Below are positions 34,959 to 47,327 of a stretch of 64,000 nucleotides of DNA, piece by piece; position 1 is the first letter of the stretch, and every line of letters begins with the position of its first letter. The stretch comes from Botryosphaeria dothidea (Eukaryota > Ascomycota > Dothideomycetes > Botryosphaeriales > Botryosphaeriaceae): positions 186,001 to 250,000 of the forward strand of contig WWBZ02000007.1 in NCBI GenBank assembly GCA_011503125.2, given 5' to 3'. The position numbers were made by a program, and so were the translations under genes. The notes under the pieces are model-generated. The model searched no databases, was not told where the DNA came from, and worked only from the letters and a program-made list of their open reading frames with translations.

Positions 34959-36276
34959 ATGCATAACTGCAATAGAAGAGCGCAAAACTTATTAGGAGGT
35001 TTTTGGAGAAGGAAAAGACAACTTATCAACCCCGCTGGTCCATATAGTTAGCTGATCACACGTATCATTGAATTTTCGAGATTATTCTCGCAGGGTGAGA
35101 ATCTCACCCATGGTGATTGACGCTTCGGCGACTGTCCACAGTATCTAGTTGACGGAGCAAGGTGGAATCGAGTTCCGCGACGACTCGAAACAGAGAGCAG
35201 CTATAAAACTCACCCTTGAATTACTCTTGTAAATCCAAGTCGTCAGTAAATCTTACGTTCGGACAAATACTACATCGCATCCCTTGTGAGAAAATAACTG
35301 CCGTTACGGCCCCGAACAAACCACCACGGTTCGACTGCGGTCACACGCTGCTTAACTGCTACAGAGCGGTCTCCGGTATCCGATCTCCGAAAGATCTACA
35401 TATTTGTGGCCCACATCCTTTTTGTCGGGACATTACGTGGCCTATGATTAATAATGTTATATCCGCTGTTCGGCCGCATCAAATGCCGCTCGGTGTAATC
35501 CGAGGATGCTCTAGCTCCCTTTCTCTTGCTCTCCACTGCCGTCCCACCTTAGGCTCGTTACTGCATCCCCACTTCTTCAGGGTTTGCATTTAGTAACGGT
35601 GTCTAGGCAAAAAGCTTGGCCCGAGTCTACATCAACGTACTATTAAACATGTTGCTCTCCTCGTTTGCTTATTCTTTTGACATTACAAGGCCCGAATTTT
35701 CGCGTCTAGATGCTTCTTGACGTCATACACGCACGCATCAAGAAGTATTCGCCCCATTGCGTTTAGTGAATTCTGTATCGGGCGAATAGTTTACTGGCCA
35801 GCTTACGAACCGCCGCATATTATGATCATATGCATGCGATGAGTCTCAAAATGTCTGTTTGGTGGTGCATGTACCAAATGTGGGTTATAGAAGACACGTA
35901 ATATTTGCTGAAGCCGTTGTTGGTGTGGGACGCACTACTCATTTGATCAAGGAGGGACATAGCATACTTGAAACGCGGTCTACCTAATCAGAAATTACGT
36001 GCGCGGAGACGGCGGCTAACAAGGCTAGAGCTATCGATTGCGGTGTCTGGAAATGGCTACTCGACATGTGCATAGCCCACCGGGGTTTGCAAAGTCTGCC
36101 GAACGCCGAACAAGCAGGGGTGCTACGAGAAATAGAACTCCAGGCTCAGGTATCGAATTGATGAACAAACAGTGCTAAAATCCAGTCACGAAGGCTTGAT
36201 TAGACCCCAGTCGCCGCCTCAACACTGCTTCACATCTCCAAGATTGTTTTCCCTTGCTTGTTGGCCCATCGGCGCA
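34959..36276. other. Convergent intergenic, nothing recognised
   Basis: About 1.3 kb between the transporter and the dipeptidase stop codons. It is moderately AT-rich; no frame has motifs. Confidence 0.4.
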
Positions 36277-37903
36277 TCAATTATCCCCCCTCAGCTCTAC
36301 TCCTTTAGATGTCGGGTCCGACCCGTTAAAGTCCGACACCCCGTTTTCAAGCGGCACCCGCACCTTTTGCAACTCGGCCGCCACCCGATCGACCTCGCCC
36401 CAGACCCTCAACAAATTCCCACCGACAATCTTCACCACGTCCTCCTCCCCAACTCCATCCGCCAACAACGCAGCTACCAGGTCCGGGAACTTGCTCACGT
36501 CCTCGAGCCCCTTCGGCGGGCCCTTGATGCCGTCGAAATCGCTGCCAATGCCGACGTAGTCGTACCCGATCAGCTCGCCAATGTACCTGACATGCCGGAC
36601 CACCTGCGCGAGCGTCACGTTCGGCGCGTACGTCCGCGGCAGCCCCGTCTCCGCGTCGACCGGCTCCGTGCACGAGATGAAGTCCTCGTTGAAGTTGACC
36701 AGCACGACGGCGCGGCGGCGCCGCACGAGCGCAAGCACGTCGTCGGGCACGTTGCGCGGGTGCGGGCAGAGGGCGTACGCGGAGCTGTGCGAGAAGAAGG
36801 GCGGCGCGATGCTGCCGCCCCAGCCGTCGGCCGTGCCCGCCAGCACGTCGCGCATCACCGCGGCGCTGACGTGCGCCAGGTCGACCAGCATGCCCAGCCG
36901 GTTCATCTCCTCGACGAGCTCTTTGCCGGCGGCGCTGAGGCCGCCCCAGTGCGGCCGCGCGGCGATGGTGCGGCCGGCGGCGTCGGTGGCCAGCGCGGCG
37001 TCGGCGTAGATATTGTGGCAGTTCCAGGTCAGCGTGGCGTAGCGCACGCCGAGGGCGTAGTAGGTGCGCAGGGTTGCGATCGAGTTGCCGATCTGGTGTA
37101 GACCTTCGATGCTGAGCGGCGCGATGAAGCGGCCCTCTTCGAAGGCGCAGAGGGCGGATGCGCTGGAGAGCGTCGGCGTGAAGTAGGCGGGGTAGGCGGC
37201 GCCGAGGCGGTGGAAGAGGTCGAGCTGTTCGAGAGTGGCTCTGACGACTAGCGGAGATTAGTGGGAGGAAATGAACAAAGATGGAGCTGACACCTGCGTA
37301 TGGGGAGGAGACGGGAATGGTTCAAACGTACTGGGATCGTAGGTCGCATCGGAAAAATCGGCGTCCCATGCAGGGCAAGTGACCCAGGCAACCCAGAAGG
37401 CACCGCTGCTGAGTCCTTTCTTGAGGCGAGGGATGTCAGTGTGGTACTCCAAGCCACCGTTTTCGAACTTGGAAGAGAAGTTGCTAGTATAGATGCGATC
37501 TTCGTATAGCTTTCTCGTGATAAGCATCAGATCATTATGGCCATCTGAGCGCTGTTAGCAGACCGAGAAGGAGAATTAAGATGTTGTGATTACCAATCAA
37601 TGGGTTGTTCTTCAAAAGTGTCTGCGCACGCTGCTTGAACGAAGAGGGGTCTTGCGTGAGGACAGTGATATCAGAATCCAGTGTGTTGTCCGTCTGTGTT
37701 TGTATTCGATCATTATGATGTCCCCAGACAATGATACCTACTCGATACAGGCACCACCAAAGTGTGACAAGAAAGATTTGTAAAGCGACAAATTTTAAGA
37801 TGATGATGGCAGAATATCGAGCAGCGTCGAGCCGGGCACGCCTCTTCGGATAGACAGTGGCTTCGGGATCCTTTAACACAAGCGGGCATTTCTCGTTCGA
37901 CAT
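36277..37903 (-). CDS. Membrane dipeptidase (peptidase family M19)
   Basis: Zinc-dependent dipeptidase related to renal dipeptidase. The start at 37903 gives a cytosolic tail and a single type II membrane anchor (IIILKFVALQIFLVTLWWCL). An intron after NNPLI restores the metal site IDGHNDL (HxD). A second joins TYDP to IVRATLEQLDLF. The bridging Glu is in PLSIEGLHQIG. Further ligands are in LVDLAHVS and FFSHSSAYAL, and GIGSDFDGI completes the active site. The last exon runs from about 37250 to TAA/TGA at 36277. All metal ligands are present. M19 enzymes cut Cys-Gly or other dipeptide bonds; in gliotoxin-type clusters a member (GliJ) trims glutathione adducts, and that role here is only a hypothesis. 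Confidence 0.93.
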
Positions 37904-38728
37904 GGTGAATAGCTGATATGAAGATTGAGAAACACAGGTTGAAATTGTCTTTACTGCTCAAGATCGCCTACATATATATCATTTAAGCGTCCTCGTTGCC
38001 TCTCTTCTTGTATCGATGGCTATTATTGAATAATCTCTTAGTCATGCATTTATGTAATCGTATTAAGAAGGAGTGTGAGATGAGCCTTAGGCATCGATCT
38101 TTCTACTTGCGCCGCCAGAAGTCATGTCGTTCCAAGGAGGTGTGTAAAGCCAGTAGACCGTCCGTTACTGTCAGTGACGCGGAAACGAGAGTAGAGAGTA
38201 GCGAGCACATATTAGTGGGAACCTTCAAGAGCGATACCCTTCGAGTGATTGAAAGCCTTCGCACGGATTCGCTCAGTCTCAAAGCACACAGCGTGGTGGA
38301 GTCCAAGTAGTCAATCGTCGGCGAGTTTGCAGTGATAACTAAAGAAGGTCGATACTGGACGTTTTCGGTTCTCTCCGAGACCACACATGTGGGAATGTGG
38401 TAGAATGGACAACCGCTCATGAAACAGCTAGTGCCTCGCTTGTCACCGCAGTCACACCGCTACTCTTCGCATTGTTTCGGCAACGAGGGTTGAACTGAAA
38501 TACGAATGGATACCACTTATGTAAATGGTGTTTTATACACGTTCAATACTTCGATCAGGGGCTCTGTATCATCCCGTAGATTTGGGCCAGGTCGTAAGAT
38601 AATCAGCTCCTGCGAGCTGATTTCATTCGGGCACATATTCCACAAGGTAAATTTAAGCTTCAACTGCTGGCGATCTGCCGCGCTTCCGCGTCGTCCCACA
38701 GCGGCTGCTCCCGCTCCCGCTCCCGCAT
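37904..38728. other. Intergenic with a palindromic repeat
   Basis: Contains the dipeptidase promoter on the left and the 3' end of the MDR reductase on the right; a palindrome copy lies at 38601-38622. No gene seen. Confidence 0.4.
38601..38622. repeat. Palindrome copy 2: AATCAGCTC-CTGC-GAGCTGATT
   Basis: Perfect 9-bp inverted repeat with a 4-nt spacer, GTC 7 nt before the left arm. It lies 107 bp beyond the stop codon of the MDR reductase. Confidence 0.75.
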
Positions 38729-39790
38729 CTAGTGCTTGAACACCAAGACTTGCTTCCTCTGCCCCAGCCGGCCCTCCTGCGCCTTCGCAACCGCCCCGAC
38801 CACGCGTTCCTCCGTTCCCTGCGCATCCGCCACCGCCCACTCGACGCGCTCCAGCCCCAGCGGCGGCGCCACCAGCTCGCCCGCGTTGAACAGCTCGACA
38901 AACCAGCCGAACAGCGCGCGCTGCTCGTCCTCGCTGCGCGCCGCCAGCTGCGCCGACCCGCGGAACCCCTTCATCGTGAGCCGCCGCGCAAACAGGTCGC
39001 GGGCGTCCAGCGGCAGCGGCTCGCGCCCGCCGCCCAGCAAGCCCAGCTGCACGTACGCCCCGCCCGCCGCCAGCGCGTCGACCAGCCGCCGCCCGGACGC
39101 GCCGTGCACCGCGTCCAGCGCCAGCACGACGCGTCGTCCCTGCCCGACGCCGTTGCGCTCGAGCTCGCTCTCGGTGAGCACCGCGTCGACGCCGCCGCGG
39201 CGCTGGAGAAGCCTGTCGCGCATGGCGGCCACGGCGGCGGCGTCGCGGTCGCGCACCACGCCGAGCACGCGCGCGCCTTTGCGGTGCGCGAACTGCCCGA
39301 CCAGCTGCGCGATGGCCGACGCGCCCGCGTTCTGGATCACCCAGTCGCCCGGCTTGAGCGGCGCCATGTCCTCGACGAGGCAGTAGGCGGGGGCGACGGC
39401 GAGGCGGAGGAGGGCGGCCGTCGCGAGGTCGTGCGGGCGCGTGGCCAGCTTGAGCAGGGCCGTCGCGGGCAGCAGGGCGTGGGTGCGCCAGGTGCCGATG
39501 CCGAAGGCGGCGGGGATGACGGTGTCGCCGGGGCGGAGGCCGCGAGTGTCGCCGGGCCCGCAGGCCTCGACGAGGGCGACGCCGTCGTAGCCGGGGATGG
39601 GCGCGTTGTCGGCGTGGTTGAAGGTGGGCTTGACGGGGTAGGCGTTGGCGAGGACGAGCAGGTCGAGCTGATGGATGGGCGCGGCGAGGAGGCGCACGAG
39701 GACTTCGCCCGAGCCGGGGCTGGGGAGGGCGGTGGCGTCGGCGTGGAAGGCGACGCTGCCTGTGGGTGTTTGCGTGAGGAGTTGGGGCAT
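38729..39790 (-). CDS. MDR-family oxidoreductase (2-enoyl thioester reductase/ETR1-like)
   Basis: Single-exon 353-aa medium-chain dehydrogenase/reductase. Start MPQLLTQTPTGSVAF (39790) fits the family; earlier ATGs in frame would add an unrelated tail. Motifs in order: APIHQLDLLVLANAYPVKP, PIPGYDGVALVEACG (GxDG region), GDWVIQNAGASAIAQLVGQ (cofactor-binding start), RVLGVVRDRD, and AAGGAYVQLGLLGG. The catalytic zinc Cys-His set of alcohol dehydrogenases is absent, as expected for quinone/enoyl reductases. The APIxxxDLxxxxxxYP pattern is close to mitochondrial enoyl thioester reductases. It shares an 845-bp divergent promoter with the NRPS, so co-regulation and a role in the same pathway are plausible but inferred. 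Confidence 0.85.
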   Translation of the reverse strand: MPQLLTQTPTGSVAFHADATALPSPGSGEVLVRLLAAPIHQLDLLVLANAYPVKPTFNHADNAPIPGYDGVALVEACGPGDTRGLRPGDTVIPAAFGIGTWRTHALLPATALLKLATRPHDLATAALLRLAVAPAYCLVEDMAPLKPGDWVIQNAGASAIAQLVGQFAHRKGARVLGVVRDRDAAAVAAMRDRLLQRRGGVDAVLTESELERNGVGQGRRVVLALDAVHGASGRRLVDALAAGGAYVQLGLLGGGREPLPLDARDLFARRLTMKGFRGSAQLAARSEDEQRALFGWFVELFNAGELVAPPLGLERVEWAVADAQGTEERVVGAVAKAQEGRLGQRKQVLVFKH

Positions 39791-40634
39791 TTTCGGCGTT
39801 TCTCCGTTGATTTTCGGGGATGAAGCTATGTGTGTGCGATTGTGGGTATGCGGGGTTGAGGTGCTTTCGTGGGATGGATTTGCGGGTAAATATATCTTGC
39901 TCCGGATGAGACGGTGCATTTTAGGTTGGGAAAAGTGATGACAATGAATACTAAACATTACTTTGCGTGTAGACGTCACAGTGAGCATGATTATTGGAAA
40001 ACTGGCATGATGTCACCCTTTCCTTTCACAAGGAACAGCAGTGGCTTGGTCAGTCGCTGTTCTAGTTTGTAGACCATGTGAATATTGCAAGCGCAGTGAT
40101 ACCACAGCTATCCAGTAGAAGGAAGCGGAGGAGTTTGCAATCACCGTTGAACAGCCATGTCAAATGAGGCCAGTTCAGCCCCCTAAAGTGATGCCTGCAG
40201 GCAGGCTTGGCAAATAACACGTGCGTAGATGTCCAATGAGAACGAAAAACAATCAGAGCAACTGTTGTACGGATTTCACGGCATGTCTGCTTGGATTTCT
40301 CTGTGTGTTGTTCCTTGTAGACAAAGATGAATTGATGACAACTGTGTTCGGGGGAAAGACTTCAACACTATGCCAAGGATCGCGACACAAAGGAATCCAC
40401 TCGCACTTGACTTGTTCCAGATATGCACGAGTAAATCAGGCCGACCTTCCCATCGTGGAAGTTGTAAACTCCGACCCCGCTCTGAACAAGAGGATTGTTT
40501 CGCGTCTCTGAATCATGTCTCAACCTGCTGGGAGGGGATTGAAAGAGCTCAAGATATAAAGAGAGCTGCGGCACAGCAGAAGAAAGAAAGCAACCCATCT
40601 CCAGCCTTCCTCTTGACATCCGCATACAAACGCA
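39791..40634. promoter_or_regulatory. Bidirectional promoter between MDR reductase and NRPS
   Basis: 845 bp separate the two divergent start codons. A TATA-like ATATAAA lies at 40554-40560, about 75 bp before the NRPS start. No palindromic CGG triplet pair was obvious by eye. Confidence 0.5.
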
Positions 40635-43600
40635 ATGGCTATGCTCGACGAGAAAGGTGTCTCCGCCCTCCTGGACGACCGCAGGCTCCTCATCGACCGC
40701 CTGCTCGCCCTTCAACATCCCAAGGACGTCGACCACCCCAAGCATGGCCCTCTGGTCCATGCCCTGATCGAAGCCCAGGCCCGGAGGACTCCAGATGCCG
40801 TGGCCGTCCAGTTTGAGACCGAGGCGTTCATAACGTACCGGAAACTGAACGAGACGGCCAACGCGGTGGCGAAGCAGCTCGTCTGCGGACGAGGCACCAT
40901 CATCCCGGTGGCGGTGTCGCGCTCGCCCTGCCTAGCCATTGCGTTGCTGGCAGTGCTCAAGACCGGGGCGGCCTATCTGCCGCTGTCGCCCGAGACGCCC
41001 GCCGACAGGGTCCGCTTCGTGCTCGAGGACACTCGAGCGCCCTTCCTTATCGTCGACAGCACGACACAGGACCTGGTGCGTGGGATCGACACGGTCTCGA
41101 TTGACGAGCTGGTGTCCAAGTCGTTGACGGCCAGCGCCGCGGCTCGCAAAGACCTCAGCGTCTACCAGACCCCGGCAGATACGGCATATGTCATCTACAC
41201 GTCTGGCACTACGGGCCGACCCAAGGGTGTCGTCCTCTCTCACGCCGCCGTTGCGACCGGGCTGTCGGCGCTGCCGCGTCCTCGACCGAAGGAAAGTCTT
41301 CGTCAACTCCTGTGCCACGCTCCGAACTTCAGCGCGGCACAGAGGACAGTGCTCGGCACCCTCTCGCGCGGCGGCACACTTTGCCTCGCGAGCAAGGAGA
41401 GCGTCACGATCGATTTGGCACACACTCTCCAGAAGATGGATGTCGCCTCGCTGGAGATCACGCCGAGCATGCTCAAGCTTATCAGCCCGGAGCAGCTCCC
41501 TGAGACGGTCAAGAGGATCGTCTTGGGCGGCGAGTCTGTGGGCCCAGCAATTGTGGAGGCTTGGGCAGACAGGGTCGAGCTCATCAGCGCCTACGGTCTC
41601 AGTGAATGCACCCAGGTAAGTGCCCTGTTCTTCGCATGAATGACTCTTCCCGGCTCACTGTCCTGCTCAGTTGAATATGCGCCATCGGATCCTCCCTGGC
41701 CAGCGGCCCAACTTCCTGGGCAAGCCTACAGACAGTAAGTCGCTAGTGGCAAGAATGATGAGACGTCGGCTAACCGCTCACTAGGCACCATCTGCTACGT
41801 GCTTGCTCCGAGAAGCCTCAGTCCCGTGCCCGCCAACGTACCAGGCGAGTTGTGCCTCGGTGGCAGCCAATTGGCCGAGCGCTACCTAAATCTCCCCGAC
41901 AAGACGCGGGAGGTCTTCGTGCCGAATCCGTTTGGACACGGCCGCCTCTACCGCACGGGCGACATGGTCGCGATCCGGGATGACGGGTCGCTGGAGCTGC
42001 TCGGCCGCATCGACCAGCAGGTCAAGATTGACGGGCAGCGCGTCGAGCCTAGCGAATCTAACGCCGCCATCCAGCTGCTGCCCGGGGTAGCCCAGTCGTT
42101 CGTCGTCTCGGCTGTTGTGCTTGACCGAACCGCTCTCGCCGCTTTCATCGTGCCCGACGGCACCAAGCCCTGGACCACGCTCGTCCGCGATATCCGCGGC
42201 GCCCTCAAAGAGCAGATACCCTCTTACGCAATCCCCAAGTACTGGCTGCAGACGGATGAGCTACCACTGAACACCAGCGGCAAAGTGGATGTGTCCAGGC
42301 TCGTGGCAACGGTGCAGGCCAAGACGCCGGCTGAGATGACGCCGACCTCAGACCAGCCGTGGGCGCTGAACACGCTCGAGAAAACGCTGACCGAAGCCAC
42401 GGCTGGGGTGCTCCCGCTCGCAGCCACCGAAATCGACGTGGGCATGTCGTTCCAGGAGCTGGGCGGCACCTCTCTCGACGCCATCCTCCTGGCCTCGAAG
42501 CTGCGCCACGCCGGCATCCACGTGCCCGTCTCGGACATCCTGCAGGCGCCCTCGCTGCGCGAGCTGGCCGGCACCCGGTTCACCTTCTCGCTCGAGCAGC
42601 AGGACGAGACGCCCGCGCCCTTCTCGCTGCTGCCCGCGGGCGTGGCGATGCCGAGCTTCGACGGGCTGGTGGACGCGTACCCGGCGACGCCGCTGCAGGA
42701 GGGCATCCTCGCCGACACGCTGCTGCAGAACGCCAACTACGTGTACCAGCGCGTGTACCGCATCCGCGGCGTGGACGCGTCGGTCGTGCGCTCGGCGCTG
42801 GCGACGGTCGTGCAGCAGAACCCCATCTTCCGCACCTCCTTCGTGCCCTGGAAGCGCGGCTTCCTGCAGCTGGTGCGCGCGGCGGCGGATTTGCCCTTCA
42901 CGCAGCTGCAGGGCGTCAGCGTGGAGCGCGCCATGCGCGAGTCGGCGAGCCGCGAGATGCCGCTGGACGGGCCGCTGGTGCGGGCCACCGTGTGCGACGG
43001 CGAGCATCTCATCCTCGACATGCACCACGCGCTGTTCGACTACTGGTCGAGGCAGTTCCTCGCTGCCGACGCGGCCGCGCTGCTGCGCCGAGAAGAGCGC
43101 CCGGTGTCGCGGCTGCCGTTCAGCACGTACGTCGCGTTCCAACAAAAGCAGGTGCGGAGGCCGGAGACGGCGGCGTTCTGGCGCGACTACCTGCACGCAG
43201 CGCCGGGAGCGGTGATCGACCTGCCCGCGGCCGCTGGCTCGGACACGCCGCTCGTTCTGACGGCGAAGCTGGGCGGCGGGCTCACGCACCTCAGCCACGC
43301 GGCGGGAGTGACGGTCGGGACGGCGGTGCACGCGGCCTGGGCGCTGACGCTGGCGGGCGAGCTCGGGTCGGACGACGTCGTCTTCGTGACCGAGTTCTCC
43401 GGCAGAGATGCGGACATCGACGGGGTGCTCGATCTGGCAGGCCCGACGCTGTGCACGGCGCCCATCCGCGTGGGCGTGGACAGGGCGCAGACGGCGCTCC
43501 AGTTCACTTCGAGCGTGCAGGCCAACCTGTGGAGCCTGTCGAAGAACGCGCACGCCGGCCTGAGGAGCGCCCTGACCGCTGCTTCTGTGAAGCCGGCGGC

Positions 43601-46600
43601 CGTGAACACCATGGTCAATGTGCTCGTCCAGCTCGAGGACGTGGACGAGGACGGGCCCCTGGCGCCGGTCGTCACCCACGCCGACAACTTCACACAGTAA
43701 GTCACAGCACTTCGATCTCCCGTCAGCAGAGCGCGTCAACACTAACCAACACCCCCCAGATACATCAGCATCGAAGTGAGCGAGACCGACCCAACCGTCG
43801 CCCGGCTGCTCGTCCCCTACTCCGCCGACTCCGCCCGCGCCGGCGCCATCCTCTCCGCCTTCGCCCGCAGCGTCAAGTGGCTCAGCGCCAACCCCCAGCG
43901 CCCGCTGCACGACCTCTTCCGCACCGACTCGCCCATCCCGGACTCACCCACCCCCTCCGCGAGCCCCTCCCCGCCGCGCCCCATCGACGTGAGCTTCGGC
44001 CTCGCCCACGCCGCCTTCGAGGCCTGCGCCGCCTCCACCCCGCACGCCCCCGCCATCGCCACCACCACGGGCGCGACGCTCACCTACGCGCAGCTCGATG
44101 GCCGCTCGAACGCGCTGGCCGCGCACCTGCGCGCCCAGGGCGTCCGCCACGGCGAGCTGATCCCGCTGTACATGGACAAGGCGCCGAGCACGCTCGTCGC
44201 CGTGCTCGCCATCCTCAAGGCCGGCGCCGCCTTCGCGCCGCTCGACCCGCGCAACCCGGCCGAGCGCAACCGCTTCATCGCGGGCGACGTCGCGGCGAAG
44301 CGCGTGGTGACGGACGCCGCGCACCGGGACGCGTGCGGTGAAGTGTTTCGGCTGCCGCTGGTGGTGCCGGAGGAGATGGAGCTCGACGAGGGGGCGCCGC
44401 GTGGGGACGTCGATGACGAACTCTCGCCGGATAGCAGCGCGTATGCGATCTACACGTCCGGGTCGACGGGCGTGCCGAAGGGCGTGCTGGTGCCGCATTC
44501 GGCCGTGGCGGCGGCGACGCTGGGGATGGTGGAGGCGACGGGCGTGACGGCGGCGTGGCGCGCGCTGTGGGTGCTGAACTACGTGTTCGATGCGTCGTAT
44601 TATGATGTTTTTACGCTGCTGTCGGTCGGGGCGACGATTTGTCTCGGGCCGCAGGACGAGTTGCTGGGGGATCTGGCCGGGTGCATCAATGCGCTGGGCG
44701 TTGAGCAGGTCATGCTCACCCCGACGATTACGAAGTTGATACGGGGCGGGCCGGCGGAGGTGCCGCGGCTGAAGGTGTTGAATGTTTGTGGGGAGAAGAT
44801 TGATGTGAACATCCTCGAGTGGGCGAAGAGCGTGGAGGTGTACAATGGGTGAGTGGGCTGCTGTCCCCTGTTTGAGTGTGTGTTGACCACGTGTGCAGGT
44901 ACGGTCCCACCGAGGCGACCATTCTCATGACCGTGTCCAAGGTTGGGCCCGACGGCGACCTGAACAGCATCGGGCGCGGTTTGAAGTATGTCGAGGCTGT
45001 GATCGTCGAGCCCGACAACAACAGCTTGAAGCGCGCGGCGCCCGGCCAGGTCGGCGAACTGTGTGTCCGCGGCCCTCAGCTGGCCAAGGGCTACATCAAC
45101 CGCCCGGAACAGACCAGCGCCGCCTTCATGAGCGATTTCGACGGCGAGAGGCTGTATCGCACCGGCGACTTGGCTCGCTGGGCCGACGACGGCTCTTTGA
45201 TGTACGTTTCTCCAATGCTCTCCAACCCGTGCATCTCCAACTAACGCTGTGCAGCTGTTTGGGCCGGAAAGACTACCAGGTAAAGCTCAATGGTTTCCGC
45301 ATCGAGCTGGGCGAGATTGAAAACGCCATTCTCCTGACCGGTCTTGTCGAAGCCGCCGTCGTCTCTGTTGCCGAAATCGGCGGCAAGCGACAGCTCGTCG
45401 CCTTCTGCATCTTCAACGGCGACGGCAAACCCAGCGATCCCGTCCCCATGCTGCCTGAGTTGCGGCGCGACAGCGTTGTGGAGCTCAAGGGGAAGCTGAC
45501 GACGATCTCGCATTACATGATGCCCTCCATGTTCCTGCCCTTTCACGCCTTCCCCACCCTGGCGTCAGGGAAGGCGAACCGCAAGGAGCTCGTGGCACTG
45601 GTCGAAAGCTTGGATGAAGCCGTGCTCGCACAGTACAGGTCGCAAGAGGACGAGGAGGAATTCAAGGCGGTGGAGAGCGAGGAAGAGCGCATCATGCAGG
45701 AGGCCTGGGCGGCGGTTCTCGACAAGCCGGCCGAGTCAATCGGTGCCCACTCCGTCTTCGCCAGCCTCGGCGGCGATTCCGTCTCCGCCATCAACGTCGT
45801 GGCTGAGTGCCGCCGGCTTTCGTACACCATCTCGGTGGCACACGTTCTTGCGGAGCCGACCCTGGCCGGGCAGGCCAGGAAGCTCAAGCGCGCCGAGCAA
45901 AAGTCCATGAAGCAGCCGGTGCAAATCACCATCCCGCAGACGGTCACTACTGCGATTGCGCATGCTGGCATCGACGTCGAAGATGTCTTCCCCTGCGGGC
46001 CTGGCCAGACGGAGTTCTTGATCCAGGGCAACACCAAGCACCAGTTCTGGAACCTGACCGCCTGCAGAGAGCTTCCCCAAGATTTCGACCTCGCTCAGTG
46101 GAAAACCCTCACCGAGGCACTGACAGCACGCAACCAGATTCTGCGCGCCTGTTATATCCAGGCAGACCGTAATGTTCCCTCGTCGTGGTATCAGGTAAGT
46201 GGAAGATACGCAGCTCTGATGACGGCCCAACGCTCCCGCTGACAGCAAACTTGCAGGTCACCCTCAGGGACCCAACTCTTGACTGGGAAGAACCGACCTA
46301 CGAGACGGACGAGGAGAAGGTGCAGCTGATGGAGCAGCTCCGCGACAGCACCTTCACCTTCGGCAAACCGCACGTCAAGTACCGCCTCCTCCGCAACGCC
46401 CGCCGCGACAGTGCCGCCAGCCGCACGCTCTGCATCAAAGTCGACCATGGCTCCTACGACGGCACGCTCCTCCGCATCTTCGACAGCCATCTGGCCGCCC
46501 TATCCCGCGGCGAGGAGCCCGTCGTACACAGCTTCAAGACCTACACCGACTGGGTGTCCACGGCGACCGACGAGCGGCGCGCCGACCTCGACTACTGGCA

Positions 46601-47327
46601 ACGCACGCTGGCTTCCTACGACCCGCCACCCAGCCGTGCCCTCTCCCTCGCGCAGCCCGTCTCCGACCGCCTCAAGCTCGCACCGCTCGCGGCCGGCTCC
46701 GCCGCCGACGGCATCGCCGCCCATTTTGGCGTCACGCCCGCCACCCTCTTCCTCGCCGCCTACCTCGTCGCCGCCCGCGGCCTGACGTCCTCGCCCGACG
46801 TCCTCCTCGACAACCTGATCACGGGACGCAACGCGCCCGTCGCGCGGCCGGACGCGCTGGCCGGGCCGTGCGCGACCTTCCTGCCGCTGCGCTGGACGTT
46901 CGCGGACGACGGCCGCACGGGCATCGCGCGCTTCCTCGCGGCCGTGCAGGCGGCCTTCTGGGAGACGACGGAGCACGGCGCGGTCGGCCTGCAGGACATC
47001 TACGACGCGCTCGGGCGCGACCGCCGGGCGTCGCCCGCCGTGGCCAAGCTGCTGTTCTGCTTCCAGCCGTTCGACCCGCCGCAGCCGGGAGCCAAGCAGA
47101 GCCCGCGCTGGCTCGTCATGGCGCAGAGCAAGGCGTACATGACGATCAACTACGCGCTGATGGTCGAGGTGCAGAAGACGGGGCAGGGCGGCTACAGGTT
47201 GAAGTTGCAGTGGGATAGCCGGGCGGTGGGGGAGGGCGAGGTGGATGGGTTGGTTGGCGTGTTTGAGCGGGTGTTGGGCGTGATGGGGGCGAAGGGGGAG
47301 GAGGGTGTTGTGGGGGATTTGTTGTAG
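40635..47327 (+). CDS. Bimodular nonribosomal peptide synthetase, A-T-C-A-T-C (2119 aa)
   Basis: Seven exons (ends at 41615, 41734, 43696, 44848, 45201, 46194, 47327) sum to 6360 nt, giving 2119 codons plus stop. A1 (about residues 30-560) has YVIYTSGTTGRPKGV, AYGLSECTQ, YRTGDMV, GRIDQQVKIDGQRVEPSE and NTSGKVD. T1 is LGGTSLDAI. C1 follows from AYPATPLQEGILADT, with active-site HHALFDY (normal HHxxxDG). A2 has YAIYTSGSTGVPKGV, FDASYYDVF, NGYGPTEATI, YRTGDLARW and GRKDYQVKLNGFRIE. T2 is LGGDSVSAI. C2 carries DHGSYDG and ends the protein without a further T, TE or R domain. This layout is that of dipeptide/diketopiperazine synthetases, where the terminal C releases the product by cyclisation. 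By eye, A1 lacks the Asp that binds the substrate amino group (FSAAQR), while A2 keeps it (FDASYY). Confidence 0.95.

Noticed and set aside
36172..37101. 309-codon plus-strand frame over the dipeptidase
   Set aside because: Shadow of the M19 gene, which has all metal ligands on the minus strand.
38732..39823. 363-codon plus-strand frame over the MDR reductase
   Set aside because: Antisense shadow; low-complexity composition and no family features.
42348..43910. 520-codon open frame on the minus strand inside the NRPS
   Set aside because: It is the complement of the GC-rich C1 domain; composition is Arg/Ala/Val/Gly-heavy with no motifs, while the plus strand carries clear NRPS motifs.
42359..44341. 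660-codon open frame on the plus strand in another NRPS frame
   Set aside because: It is extremely Arg/Ala/Gly-rich, has no start context, and shadows the real frame through high GC at codon position 3.
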